A DNA stretch of 64,000 nt from an uncultured Clostridia bacterium (GCA_938046095.1 CALIXS010000014.1:1-64000), one strand, 5' to 3'; counted from the stretch's first letter, positions 51,796 to 61,208 are shown. The notes: generated from the letters alone by a model not told the origin. Numbers and translations: made by a program.

Positions 51796-52986
51796 ATGAT
51801 GAAAACTGCATTGGAAACTTATAAAAAAACTCTCGACGGCATAGTCGCCGACGGCGCGTTCAAGGAGGAACGCATTATAACGACACCGCAGTGTTCCGTA
51901 ATAGACACGACAAAGGCTAAACGCGTGGTCAACATGTGCGCCAACAACTACCTCGGGCTTTCTGACAACAGCGACATCATTGAGGCTGCAAAGTCGAGCT
52001 ACGACAGGTGGGGCTTCGGCCTTTCTTCTGTGCGCTTTATATGCGGCACACAGCAGATACACAAAGACCTCGAAAAGAAGATCTCCGAATTCCTCGGCAT
52101 GGATGATACCGTACTTTACTCGTCCTGCTTTGATGCAAACGGCGGGCTTTTCGAAACGATACTCGACGAGAATGACGCCATTATATCCGATGAGCTCAAT
52201 CATGCGTCTATCATAGACGGCGTCCGCCTCTGCAAAGCAAAGAAATACCGTTACAGGAACAATGATATGGAGGATCTCGAAAAGCATCTGAAGGATGCTC
52301 GAGGCAGCGGATGTGTACGAATCTGTATCGCAACCGACGGTGTATTCTCGATGGACGGATACATAGCGAACCTTAAAGCAATCTGTGATCTCGCTGACAG
52401 GTATGATGCTCTCGTCATGGTCGACGATTCACACGCCGTAGGCTTTATAGGTGATAAGGGCAGAGGAACGCCGGAGTTTTGCGGAGTACAGGGCAGAGTC
52501 GACATAATAACCGGCACTCTCGGAAAGGCTCTCGGCGGCGCGAGCGGCGGATATACGGCGGCGCGTCGGGAGATTGCAGACCTTCTCCGTCAGCGCAGCC
52601 GCCCGTACCTGTTCTCCAATACGGTAGCTCCGGCCATTTGCGCCGCCGCACTTAAAACCCTTGATATGCTGAGTAATTCTACTGAACTGAGGGATAAGGT
52701 TCACGCCAACGCGAATTATTTCCGCGAAAAGATGGAGGGTGCCGGTTTTGACCTTCTTCCGGGTGAGCATCCGATAGTGGCCGTGATGCTTTACGATAAC
52801 GGCATAGCCGCCGAATTTGCCGGGCGTATGCTCGAAAAAGGCGTGTACGTAATCAGCTTCACTTATCCGGTTGTCCCTAAAGGCAAAGCGAGGATCCGTA
52901 CTCAGATAAGCGCAGGCCATACTATCGCGGATCTTGATTTCGCAGTAAAGTGCTTCACCGAAGTGAAGAACGAGATGTTGCCCTGA
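51796..52986 (+). CDS. kbl: Glycine C-acetyltransferase (2-amino-3-ketobutyrate CoA ligase)
   Basis: A 396-residue PLP enzyme that splits 2-amino-3-ketobutyrate with CoA into glycine and acetyl-CoA, completing threonine breakdown begun by Tdh. The PLP lysine is in TGTLGKALGGASGG, the His/Asp pair in VDDSHAVGFIG. Two adjacent ATG codons are possible starts (51796, 51799); AAGGGGG upstream fits the second slightly better. The family length is normal. Confidence 0.95.
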   Translation: MMKTALETYKKTLDGIVADGAFKEERIITTPQCSVIDTTKAKRVVNMCANNYLGLSDNSDIIEAAKSSYDRWGFGLSSVRFICGTQQIHKDLEKKISEFLGMDDTVLYSSCFDANGGLFETILDENDAIISDELNHASIIDGVRLCKAKKYRYRNNDMEDLEKHLKDARGSGCVRICIATDGVFSMDGYIANLKAICDLADRYDALVMVDDSHAVGFIGDKGRGTPEFCGVQGRVDIITGTLGKALGGASGGYTAARREIADLLRQRSRPYLFSNTVAPAICAAALKTLDMLSNSTELRDKVHANANYFREKMEGAGFDLLPGEHPIVAVMLYDNGIAAEFAGRMLEKGVYVISFTYPVVPKGKARIRTQISAGHTIADLDFAVKCFTEVKNEMLP

Positions 52987-53173
52987 CCATCGGGGGCTAT
53001 CGCTTCTTCGGTTTCTGCCTGCTTCGTCTCTGTGTAAAAGGGATGTCGAATGAAGCATCGGGAGCATCGGGAGAAGCGAGAAAAGCATCGCGAGAAACGT
53101 CGAGAGCATTGTATTTGCGTGACAGATTGCAGCTTCCCACTGCATTTGTTCTCCTTTTTCGGGTAAAAAAATT

Positions 53174-53202
53174 TTGCCAAGCAGCCGTATATATGGTATA
53201 AT
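53174..53202 (+). promoter_or_regulatory. Promoter of tRNA-Val
   Basis: TTGCCA (53174-53179) and TATAAT (53197-53202), spacer 17. Confidence 0.85.
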
Positions 53203-53224
53203 CACCTATTGCCAGGCAAAATCC

Positions 53225-53300
53225 GATCCGTTAGCTCAGCTGGGAGAGCGTCTGGGTGACAACCAGAAGGTCACAAGTTCAAGTCTTGTACGGGTCACCA
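53225..53300 (+). tRNA. tRNA-Val (GAC anticodon)
   Basis: A 76-nt cloverleaf with encoded CCA. Acceptor GATCCGT/ACGGGTC (one T-G pair), D arm GCTC/GAGC, anticodon stem TCTGG/CCAGA with loop GTGACAA giving GAC, T arm ACAAG/CTTGT with TTCAAGT. Confidence 0.95.
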
Positions 53301-53308
53301 GCTATAAG

Positions 53309-53357
53309 TCCGGAAAGTAAGTACTCTTAAGGATTACGAGCTTACCGGATTTTTATT
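53309..53357 (+). terminator. Terminator after tRNA-Val
   Basis: TCCG...GTAAG pairs with CTTACCGGA across a small bulge, followed by TTTTT. Confidence 0.7.
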
Positions 53358-53439
53358 TTCAGGGATTTCGGGCGGGCTGTTTCCCGATGTCGCCACTTTG
53401 TCGTCACAAGAGGAATTTCGATTCTGCATAGCACATTTC

Positions 53440-53490
53440 GTACGCAGCTCCATAGTACAACAGTACGCAGTTCCATAGTATAGTACGCAG
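53440..53490 (+). repeat. Short degenerate direct repeats (GTACGCAG)
   Basis: GTACGCAG occurs at 53440, 53463 and 53483, the first two followed by YTCCATAGTA. No gene is seen in this stretch. Confidence 0.6.
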
Positions 53491-53546
53491 CTATGCGCGC
53501 AAAACCTGTGACAGAGGATTAGGATTAAAAAAGGTTCCGGCCGCCC

Positions 53547-53822
53547 GGAATTGATGAGCGGTCACTCTCTAAAGTGCGCCTGCTCATCAGAATGCGCCTT
53601 TTTATCGGCGCCGCTCACGGATACGGCTCCGGGCGGCCGGAATTGATGAGCAGTACCTCTCTAAAGTGCGCCTGCTCATCAAAATGAGTTTTTTTATTGG
53701 CACCGCTCACGGATACGGCTCCGGGCGGCCGGAATTGATGAGCGGTTACTCTCTAAAGTGCGCCTGCTCATCAAAATGAGCTTTTTTATCGGCACCGATC
53801 ACGGATACGGCTCCGGCAGGCC
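53547..53822 (+). repeat. Three 92-bp tandem repeats, each with alternative hairpins and a T run
   Basis: Units begin at GGAATTGATGAG at 53547, 53639 and 53731, exactly 92 bases apart; a diverged fourth start at 53823 runs into the end of hcp. Inside each unit GATGAGC can pair with GCTCATC, or GCTCATC can pair with the following ATGAGC, which is followed by TTTTTT (units 2 and 3). The two pairings exclude each other, as in an attenuator. A second GC-rich hairpin (GCCGC...GCGGC) closes the unit. No coding frame is present in the gap 53301-53837. Confidence 0.85.
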
Positions 53823-53837
53823 GGAATCGATGCGCGG

Positions 53838-55487
53838 TCACTCTCCGAAGAAGAGCTTAAGGTCGTTATCAACCGTGCCTATGCCGGCGATGCCGAAGCT
53901 GTCTACGAGCACCTTGGTGACGTTAGGCGAGAGGAATGCCGGAAGAGTCGGCCCGAGGTGAATATTTTTGACGCCGAGATAGAGGAGCGCAAGGAGAACG
54001 ATGACCGCCTTTTGCTCGTACCATGCAATATTGAATGCAAGCGGAAGATCGTTGATGTCGTCGAGCCCGAAGATATCTTTGAGCTTGAGCGCAATCAGGG
54101 CAAGCGAATAAGAATCGTTGCACTGGCCGGCATCGAGGACTCTCGGGATACCGTTTATATCGCCGAGTCCGAGCTTGTTGTATTTGTATTTTGCGCAGCC
54201 CGCAGTCAGGATGACGACATCCTTCGGCAGCCTCTCGGCGAATTCCGTATAGTAATCTCTGCTCTTATGCCTGCCGTCGCAGCCCGCCATTACGACAAAC
54301 TTTCGAATGGCGCCGGATTTGACGGCTTCGACTACGGGTTCGGCGAGTGCGAATACCTGCTCGTGAGCAAATCCGCCCGTTATGCTTCCCGTCTCAAGCT
54401 CCGTCGGCGGCGGACACGTTTGTGCCTGCTCTATGATAGCCGAAAAATCCTTTTTTTCACCATAGCCGCCTTTTATGTGTTTGCAGCCCGGGAAACCTGT
54501 CGCTCCGGTCGTCCATAGGCGGTTTTTGTAGCTTGCAGCAGGAGGCACGATGCAGTTTGTCGTCATGAGCACGGGCCCGTTGAATTTTTCGAACTCATCC
54601 TTTTGTTTCCACCACGCGTTGCCGTAGTTGCCGGCGAAGTTCGGATATTTCTTGAACGCAGGATAATAATGCGCCGGGAGCATTTCGGAATGCGTGTAGA
54701 CATCGACTCCCGTTCCCTGAGTCTGCTCGAGAAGCATTTCGAGGTCGCGCAGGTCGTGACCCGATATAAGAATGCCCGGATTGCCGCGCACACCGATATC
54801 GACCTGAGTTATCTCGGGATTTCCATAGGCTTCGGTGTTGGCTTTGTCGAGAAGAGCCATTCCGTCCACACCGAATTTTCCCGTTTCGAGTGTCAGTGCT
54901 ACGAGATCGTCAACTGTCAGGCTGTCGTCGAGAGTTGCGGCGAGCGCCCTCTGTAAAAACACATCGACATCTTCGTTGTCATGCATTAAAACGTTGGCGT
55001 GCTTTGAATATGCGGCAAGGCCTTTAAGCCCGTATGTGATCAGTTCGCGGAGACTGCGGACGTCCTCATCTTTTGTTGAGAGAACACCTACCGTTTTAGC
55101 TTTTTCATCGAATTCTGAAGGTGAGCCGTTCCAGAGAGCCGCTTCCGGGAGCATGGCCGTATCACCGAGATCGGTAATAAGGGAATGCTTGACGTCGAGC
55201 GTTTGTTTAACGGAAGCGATTATGGACTCCCGATCAAAATTCGCATTTGTTATCGTTACAAAAAGGTTCCACGTGACGAGGTGGTTGACATCTTTGTCGA
55301 CAGGCCTGCCCGCGGCGCGAAGCGCAGTTGTGACGGCCGAAAGCCCCTTCGTTACATAGATAAGAAGGTCCTGCATGGCGGCAACCTCCGGTTTTTTGCC
55401 GCAGACGCCCGAAACGGTGCAGCCTTTGCATCCAGCTGTTTCCTGACACTGGAAACAAAACATCTTAGGATCAGCGATATTACTCAT
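53838..55487 (-). CDS. hcp: Hybrid cluster protein / hydroxylamine reductase
   Basis: A 549-residue Fe-S protein. The N-terminal [4Fe-4S] ligands follow the class spacing C-x2-C-x8-C-x5-C in FCFQCQETAGCKGCTVSGVC. Hybrid-cluster Cys residues occur in the later blocks (TTNCIVPP, GCKHIKGG, AGCAKYKYNKLGL, LDAGQCNDSYS). The protein removes nitric oxide or hydroxylamine under anoxia. ATG 55487 has GAGAGG upstream; a longer start at 55517 adds residues not in the family. The stop codon lies in a sequence copied in the 92-bp repeats. Control by a CRP/FNR-type activator is suggested by the promoter. Confidence 0.94.
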   Translation of the reverse strand: MSNIADPKMFCFQCQETAGCKGCTVSGVCGKKPEVAAMQDLLIYVTKGLSAVTTALRAAGRPVDKDVNHLVTWNLFVTITNANFDRESIIASVKQTLDVKHSLITDLGDTAMLPEAALWNGSPSEFDEKAKTVGVLSTKDEDVRSLRELITYGLKGLAAYSKHANVLMHDNEDVDVFLQRALAATLDDSLTVDDLVALTLETGKFGVDGMALLDKANTEAYGNPEITQVDIGVRGNPGILISGHDLRDLEMLLEQTQGTGVDVYTHSEMLPAHYYPAFKKYPNFAGNYGNAWWKQKDEFEKFNGPVLMTTNCIVPPAASYKNRLWTTGATGFPGCKHIKGGYGEKKDFSAIIEQAQTCPPPTELETGSITGGFAHEQVFALAEPVVEAVKSGAIRKFVVMAGCDGRHKSRDYYTEFAERLPKDVVILTAGCAKYKYNKLGLGDINGIPRVLDAGQCNDSYSLALIALKLKDIFGLDDINDLPLAFNIAWYEQKAVIVLLALLYLGVKNIHLGPTLPAFLSPNVTKVLVDSFGIAGIGTVDNDLKLFFGE

Positions 55488-55531
55488 AATATAAAACCTC
55501 TCTTTCATCCTGCCCATATATCTTTTAGGTG

Positions 55532-55573
55532 ATATTAGCAGAAACGGAAAAGAGGTTCCGTTGTTATAACAAC
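55532..55573 (-). promoter_or_regulatory. hcp promoter with CRP/FNR-type palindrome at -41.5
   Basis: On the minus strand the -10 is TAATAT (55537-55532) and no good -35 exists. The perfect palindrome GTTGTTATAACAAC (55560-55573) is centred at -41.5 from the predicted start (55525), the class II activator position. A second inverted pair AACGGAA/TTCCGTT (55543-55562) overlaps it. HcpR, an NO-responsive CRP/FNR protein, is the obvious candidate activator. Confidence 0.6.
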
Positions 55574-55636
55574 AAAGATGCGTCGCGCGATTATTATATT
55601 ACAGCAGGCACGGCGCATCGCATTTGCGTATGCCGG

Positions 55637-56158
55637 TCAGTAAAGGAGTGCGCCTACAAACATGTAGTATTCCGGAAGTTTGCCGTCCTTAGGCCAGAGA
55701 AGCTCGAAGCCGAACAGCTCTTTTGTTATCAGGGCGACATCGCCGCCGAGGGATTCCAGCGAGCGGGAGCATCTGTCGGGATGGCGGCACGGCAGTCCGA
55801 GAGGCCTCGAACATCCGAGGTCGCCGCATTCATCGCAACCGGCGAGGGCGAGCCGGCTCGAGCCGGGATGAAGAATCTGAAGCTCGTCGATGCGTCCGAG
55901 CAGGCGGCTGCGATGCGACCGGAAAAAGGAAGTGACAGACTCATGAGTTTCGCCGGACAAATCTATTTTATCGCAAACGATCGTTATTTTGCGAAATTGC
56001 CCGAGCCATTCTTCGGTATCGAAATCAAACGGCGGACACCCCCAGTTCTGTCCGTAATTGCGGCATTGGCGACACTTATTCATGAACACCTCGGTATTGA
56101 CGAAGCGGTTCATGTATTCGTTCATCGCAAGCTCCCGTTCAAAAACGTCGATCTTCAT
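55637..56158 (-). CDS. DUF2284 putative metal-binding protein
   Basis: A 173-residue cytosolic protein of the DUF2284 family. The Cys pattern CRQCRNYGQNWGCPP (residues 29-43) is the family hallmark, and further Cys occur in AGCDECGDLGCSRPLGLPCRHPDRC, enough to hold one or more Fe-S clusters or zinc. The biochemical role is unknown. It lies upstream of hcp on the same strand but 150 bases away with the hcp promoter between, so it may or may not be co-transcribed. Confidence 0.85.
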   Translation of the reverse strand: MKIDVFERELAMNEYMNRFVNTEVFMNKCRQCRNYGQNWGCPPFDFDTEEWLGQFRKITIVCDKIDLSGETHESVTSFFRSHRSRLLGRIDELQILHPGSSRLALAGCDECGDLGCSRPLGLPCRHPDRCSRSLESLGGDVALITKELFGFELLWPKDGKLPEYYMFVGALLY

Positions 56159-56261
56159 ATTTCATCATCTCCCGATTATATTATATATTTTTGTCGCGCG
56201 TATGGAAAGTCTGTTATAATCAAAAAAAGGATAATACAGATAATCTACAGGAGATGTATTG

Positions 56262-58892
56262 ATGAGACATACCCACAGGTATCATGCGGCGGTTGCGGCA
56301 ATAGCTGTAATAACATTGATTGTTTTGCTTATCCCTGCGCATCTTATATCGTTTGCCGAAGGTGAGGGAGGCTTTTCCGCCAACATCGCCGGTGCAGCCG
56401 AATCGCAATCTCAGATGTCGGAATATATGACGGCAGAAGCTTCATCGGACGGAAATCGCGTGAGCGTTAAAGCGACGGAAACAGGCGGTGAGATCTATTA
56501 TTTCCTGCCTTCGTTTGCAAAACCTACAGACTTCAGGGCGGCCACTGATCAGGCCGTGAAGAGCGGCACGTACAGGATATGGGATGAGAAAAAAGGCACG
56601 TATATTGATCTTCCCGCGGATATTTCAAATTTCACAACTGATGAATACGGAGCTTATTCGGTTTGGATCAAAGAGGATGACAAACGACCTTATGAGGCTC
56701 ATGTGTTTTACTCTTCCGGTGTTTCCTCCATATTTATAACATCTGATGATCCGACAAATTACGGAAGGGAATACATAGACAGCTCGCCGGATCATTCCAA
56801 TGAGGCTGAGGGGTCGATGATAATGATAGAGCCTGACGGGATAATAGACTATAACGGAAGGCTCACTCAGATTAAAGGCAGAGGCAACTCTACATGGGCA
56901 GCTCAAAAAAAACCGTACCGAATCAAGCTCAAGAACAAAACGTCGCTTATAGACGGTTCGGATGCAAACAAAAAATGGGTTTTACTCGCCAACTCCGGGG
57001 ATCCGATACTTATAAAGGATTACACCGTCAAAAAAATGGCTATGAAGCTCGGACTGTACAATACTCCCGATGTGTGTTTTGTTGATTTATACTATGACGG
57101 AGAATACAGGGGAAATTATACACTCGGTGAGAGGGCCGGATGTGACGGCGATATTCCGAACGGTTCGGCTGTCGAGGGAGAAGGCGCGAATGCTCTGGCA
57201 GATCACGCCACGGTCTCAGGAACAAACAGCTACGGTTATCCGTACCAATTTGTCGAAAACGTTCGTAATCCTGAGAATATAAGCGGTCCGTACCTCGTGG
57301 AGCTCGATAATCCGGGGTATGCTGCCGAACGCTCATGGTTTCAGACAAGTATGGGTTATTTTGCGGTCAAAAGTCCGGAGCATGCTTCGGAAGAAGAGAT
57401 TAAATATATATCCGAGCTCATGCAGAAGGGCATCAGTGAGGGTGAAAAAGAAAACGGCACAATTTCGGATTACTTTGATATAGAAGCGTTAGCTAAAGTA
57501 TTCCTGATCAATGAACTCGTAAAAAATCCGGATTATATAAGATATTCGAGTACATACTACATAAAACCGAAAGACGGGCAGACCGTTGTGGCCGGTCCGG
57601 TTTGGGATTTCGACAGGGCGTTCGGAACGCATTATCCCGAGCTGGGCGTCGATTATCAATCGCCTGCGGGGTGGGCGTGCGCCGATTGGTGCCGATATTT
57701 CAGAAACAAAGAGTTTCGCGAAGCTCTCGGATCGGTATATAATGCGGGGTTCAGAGAGGCGGCCTTAAATATGAGAGAGAGCTTGAATGCTTCCATGAGC
57801 GGGATTAAACAAAGTGCCCATATGAACACGATACTGTGGGGCGTTGGGCATACATCGAGTGATATGGAGTTTGCATCTGTTGAGAGCGCTCTGAACTATA
57901 CAAATGATTGGCTGGAAAAAAGAATAAAGTGGCTCGATGCGGCCTTGAGCGATACGCCGTCCGTAGAGAGGCTGTACGGTCCGACGAGATACGAGACCGC
58001 TGTCGAGATCGCCAAGGCGTCGGATTCGGCAGGAAACGGAATTGTCCTATGCTCCGGAGCTGATTTTCCTGATGCGCTGGCGGCAGCTTCTTTGGCCGGT
58101 GCTTATGATTATCCCGTTTTGATGACGACATCGGAGGAGTTGCCCGAGATTGTATTGTCATATTTGCAAGGGCGAAGCCCTGAAAACATATTTATAATAG
58201 GCGGGACAGGTGTGATAAGCGGGAAGGTCGAGACAAAATGCCGGGAATTTGCGGACAGTGTGATACGTCTCGGAGGCAGAACGAGATATGAGACTGCAGA
58301 GGCGATATATCAATACGGCCTGATTGCCGACGGCGGGAAGAGTATATGGAAAGAGGGAGAAGCAATATTGGCTTCGGGAGAAAATTTTCCGGATGCGGTT
58401 TCGATAAGTCCATACGCGGCAAAGGAGGCTGTACCGATTCTGATGAGCCCCTCAACAGGAGCGACCGCCGATACTTCGGCGGTTATCGTCGGCATGGACT
58501 CGGTGGTAATCGTGGGGGGAACCGGTGTCATTTCTAAGGAGGCCGAAGATCGCCTGACCGATGAAGGCGTTCAAGTTACGAGGCTTGCGGGAGGGACAAG
58601 GTATGAAACCAATATGCACGTTGCTGAATGGCTGATGAACAAGCGCGGATTTAACGGAAGGGGGGCGGCGGTCGCAAGCTCTGCCGACTTTGCGGATGCT
58701 CTGACGGGAGCGTCTTATGCCGCGCATAAGAATGTGCCGCTTCTTATCGTGGCGGACGGTCATACATGTAATGCGGAAGCATTTCTTCAAAGCTGCGGAT
58801 ATAATCATATAGAGGTATTATGGTTTTTCGGCGGATTCGGAGCCGTTTCGCAGGATGCACAGAATGCTCTGACAGGAATATTTAACGTATAA
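56262..58892 (+). CDS. Secreted CotH-domain protein with cell-wall-binding type 2 repeats
   Basis: An 876-residue secreted protein. A signal peptide covers about residues 1-30. An N-terminal beta-rich domain is followed by a CotH kinase-like domain (about 165-560: RGNSTWAAQKKPYRIKLKNK, DVCFVDLYYDGEYRGNYTLGE, GPVWDFDRAFGTHY). The C-terminus (about 565-876) has three CWB2 repeats, each with RLxGxTRYETA and a GGTGVIS-type end; these bind wall teichuronic-type polymers in Clostridia. CotH proteins of spores are atypical protein kinases; a secreted, wall-bound member has no known task. AGGAG is eight bases before ATG 56262. Confidence 0.9.
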   Translation: MRHTHRYHAAVAAIAVITLIVLLIPAHLISFAEGEGGFSANIAGAAESQSQMSEYMTAEASSDGNRVSVKATETGGEIYYFLPSFAKPTDFRAATDQAVKSGTYRIWDEKKGTYIDLPADISNFTTDEYGAYSVWIKEDDKRPYEAHVFYSSGVSSIFITSDDPTNYGREYIDSSPDHSNEAEGSMIMIEPDGIIDYNGRLTQIKGRGNSTWAAQKKPYRIKLKNKTSLIDGSDANKKWVLLANSGDPILIKDYTVKKMAMKLGLYNTPDVCFVDLYYDGEYRGNYTLGERAGCDGDIPNGSAVEGEGANALADHATVSGTNSYGYPYQFVENVRNPENISGPYLVELDNPGYAAERSWFQTSMGYFAVKSPEHASEEEIKYISELMQKGISEGEKENGTISDYFDIEALAKVFLINELVKNPDYIRYSSTYYIKPKDGQTVVAGPVWDFDRAFGTHYPELGVDYQSPAGWACADWCRYFRNKEFREALGSVYNAGFREAALNMRESLNASMSGIKQSAHMNTILWGVGHTSSDMEFASVESALNYTNDWLEKRIKWLDAALSDTPSVERLYGPTRYETAVEIAKASDSAGNGIVLCSGADFPDALAAASLAGAYDYPVLMTTSEELPEIVLSYLQGRSPENIFIIGGTGVISGKVETKCREFADSVIRLGGRTRYETAEAIYQYGLIADGGKSIWKEGEAILASGENFPDAVSISPYAAKEAVPILMSPSTGATADTSAVIVGMDSVVIVGGTGVISKEAEDRLTDEGVQVTRLAGGTRYETNMHVAEWLMNKRGFNGRGAAVASSADFADALTGASYAAHKNVPLLIVADGHTCNAEAFLQSCGYNHIEVLWFFGGFGAVSQDAQNALTGIFNV

Positions 58893-58913
58893 TCACAAAG
58901 GGAGGAGGAATAT

Positions 58914-59237
58914 ATGGGATTTTTTGATATCCTCGGAGCGGGGAATATCAACAAGGCGGTTGAGGAGTGCAGGTCGACGCAGGGCGCTTTGCTCGTAGAT
59001 GTTCGCACGCCGGACGAGTACGCCGGAGGTCATATACCGGGCGCTGTCAGTATTCCGCTGCCGTTGATTGAAGCTATAGAAGACAGGGTTCAGGACAAGG
59101 ATACACCCGTGTATCTTTACTGTCTTTCGGGCAGCAGGGCGGGATATGCCGCACAGGCGATGAGGCGAATGGGCTATACAAAGGTAAAAAACATAGGCGG
59201 AATTAAAGGCTATAAGGGTGAGAAGGAACTCGACTGA
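58914..59237 (+). CDS. Rhodanese-like domain protein
   Basis: A 107-residue single-domain rhodanese. LVDVRTPDEYAGGHIPGAVSIPL and the active loop LYCLSGSRAGYAA with its catalytic Cys are intact. No signal peptide, so it is cytoplasmic. It may carry sulfane sulfur. The amidohydrolase gene follows after 24 bases and is probably co-transcribed. The ribosome site GGGAGGAGG is strong. Confidence 0.9.
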   Translation: MGFFDILGAGNINKAVEECRSTQGALLVDVRTPDEYAGGHIPGAVSIPLPLIEAIEDRVQDKDTPVYLYCLSGSRAGYAAQAMRRMGYTKVKNIGGIKGYKGEKELD

Positions 59238-59261
59238 TGTCGGATACATATAGGGAGAGAC

Positions 59262-60881
59262 ATGATGAAGACAGCATTTGTTAACGCTAAGGTTTACGTT
59301 GAAGCCGGGCATTTTGAAGAGGCTGTGCTGATCGAGGGCAACCGTATCGCGAAGGTCGGCCGCCGGGCCGATATTCTGTTGTCGGGAGCGGATGAGGTCA
59401 GAGACTGCGGAGGCAAAACCCTGATACCCGGGTTTATCGATACGCACGGGCACGTTTTTTCACTCGGCCTTATGCGTTCCGAAGTCCCGCTACTCGGGGC
59501 GACCAGTATAGAAGATATAGTCGACAGAGGGCGCAAATTTCTTTGGGCTCACCCGGATCTTAAAGCAGTACACGGTATGGGGTGGAACTATACCGATTTT
59601 ACAGAGGGTGAAATCAGAAATATCAACAGGTATGATCTCGACAGGATTTCGACTGATATACCTGTAATCTTTGCGAGAGCGTGCGAGCACATGCTCGCGG
59701 CAAATTCAAAGACCCTCGAATTGGCGGGAATAACAGCTTCTACGCCCCAAGTGGCAAATGGCAGGTTTGAGATCGGCGAAAACGGCGAGCCGAACGGATG
59801 CTTCCATGAGGCAGCGATGGATCTCGTGAAAGTGCTTCTTCAGAACCCGACGGACGACGAGCTCGAGGAGATGGTCAGGAATTCGCTCCGCTATATGCTC
59901 TCGCTCGGCATAACTACCATTCAATCAAACGACATCGGAATAGATCTGCCTACAGATCAGATTCTGCGGATTTACGACAGGATATACGCTCCGGATCGCG
60001 AATGGTTTTTTCCCAGGATATACGCTCCGGCCGCATTCGACGAACCCGGGGAATTCCTTGAATTTATAGAAACGGCATACAAAATTCCGCGTCACCGCAA
60101 CTTCACATGGGGCGGACTCAAGCTCTTCAAAGACGGCTCGCTCGGTGCGAAATCGGCTTTAGTAAAAGAAGCTTACATCGGTGAACCCGACAACTACGGC
60201 ATTTGTGTTCTGTCGCCTGAAAAGGCGAAGGCATTTCTCGATATCGCCCGTGCCGGTAAAATGAGAGTTATGACGCATGTAATAGGCGACAAAGCAATGG
60301 CGGACATGATAGAAAGCTATAAGCCTGTACCTGAGGAGCTGCGCTGGGGACTTAACCACTGTCAGATATCGGACATGCAGATAATAGACGAAATGGCGAC
60401 GAACCATATTCAGGCTTTTGTTCAGCCGATCTTTCTGAGATCGGATATCGCCGCAATGCAGGGCAAGATCCGCGAGGTGACGCAGAAGACGAGCTATGCA
60501 TTCAAAACCATGATGAAAAAGGGCATTAATGTTTCCTTCGGATGTGATACTCCCGTTGAGGAGCCGAATCCGTTCGACAACATATTCTGTGCCGTAAACC
60601 GCTGTGATTTTAACGGCAGGCCGGAGGGCGGCTTCTATATGGACGAATCCTTTACGGTAGAGGAGGCTGTCGACTGCTACACTGTGAACGGAGCGTGGTC
60701 GCAGTTCAGGGAAAACGACCTCGGCAGGATTAAAGAGGGCTATATGGCTGACATGGTGCTGCTCGATAACGATATTTTTACTCAAAATGTATGTGAGCTT
60801 CGTGATAACCGTGTACTTATGACGATGGTTGACGGCAAAATCATGTATGAGGCACAATCCTCACGTGGTTGCGTGGATTAG
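59262..60881 (+). CDS. YtcJ-like amidohydrolase
   Basis: A 539-residue metal-dependent hydrolase of the Amidohydro_3 (YtcJ) group. The metal motif DTHGHVFS is near residues 67-74, later ligands appear as HVIGDKAM and LNHCQIS, and the catalytic Asp in GCDTPVEEPNPF. Two adjacent ATG codons exist at the start. YtcJ-type enzymes act on amides or cyclic ureides, and the substrate here is unknown. A terminator follows at 60988. Confidence 0.88.
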   Translation: MMKTAFVNAKVYVEAGHFEEAVLIEGNRIAKVGRRADILLSGADEVRDCGGKTLIPGFIDTHGHVFSLGLMRSEVPLLGATSIEDIVDRGRKFLWAHPDLKAVHGMGWNYTDFTEGEIRNINRYDLDRISTDIPVIFARACEHMLAANSKTLELAGITASTPQVANGRFEIGENGEPNGCFHEAAMDLVKVLLQNPTDDELEEMVRNSLRYMLSLGITTIQSNDIGIDLPTDQILRIYDRIYAPDREWFFPRIYAPAAFDEPGEFLEFIETAYKIPRHRNFTWGGLKLFKDGSLGAKSALVKEAYIGEPDNYGICVLSPEKAKAFLDIARAGKMRVMTHVIGDKAMADMIESYKPVPEELRWGLNHCQISDMQIIDEMATNHIQAFVQPIFLRSDIAAMQGKIREVTQKTSYAFKTMMKKGINVSFGCDTPVEEPNPFDNIFCAVNRCDFNGRPEGGFYMDESFTVEEAVDCYTVNGAWSQFRENDLGRIKEGYMADMVLLDNDIFTQNVCELRDNRVLMTMVDGKIMYEAQSSRGCVD

Positions 60882-60987
60882 GCAGCAACATTCTTGATGC
60901 AAAAAACAACAATATAAATATTATACTACAGCGATAAGAAGCAATCCGGAAGTTCAATTCGGACACGGTTGATTGCGTATAAAAACT

Positions 60988-61022
60988 GAAGTGCTCGATC
61001 TTGTGAGGAGTACTTCTTTTTT
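60988..61022 (+). terminator. Terminator between amidohydrolase and peptide importer
   Basis: GAAGTGCTC (60988-60996) pairs with GAGTACTTC (61008-61016), one G-T pair, then TTTTTT. The rest of the 399-base gap is AT-rich and otherwise holds only the promoter at 61209-61237. Confidence 0.85.
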
Positions 61023-61208
61023 ATTACCGTCAGTAGAAGGTGATCATTTTGTCAAATATATACCATATAAAGAGATGACGAAAAGATGACGAATTTCTCA
61101 GATCATGTATACAATTGTGCACAAAATTAAAATCGGGAGTTGAAAAGGAATATATTATGGTACAATATTGTGTTTTGAACAAAAAATATTAACTTTCGGT
61201 AAATTGTA

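Noticed and set aside
52429..53205. Minus-strand frame with AAGGAG before an internal ATG at 53145
   Set aside because: The ribosome site is good, but almost all of the frame is antisense to kbl, composition is biased, and no family is recognised. It is kept only as a reminder.
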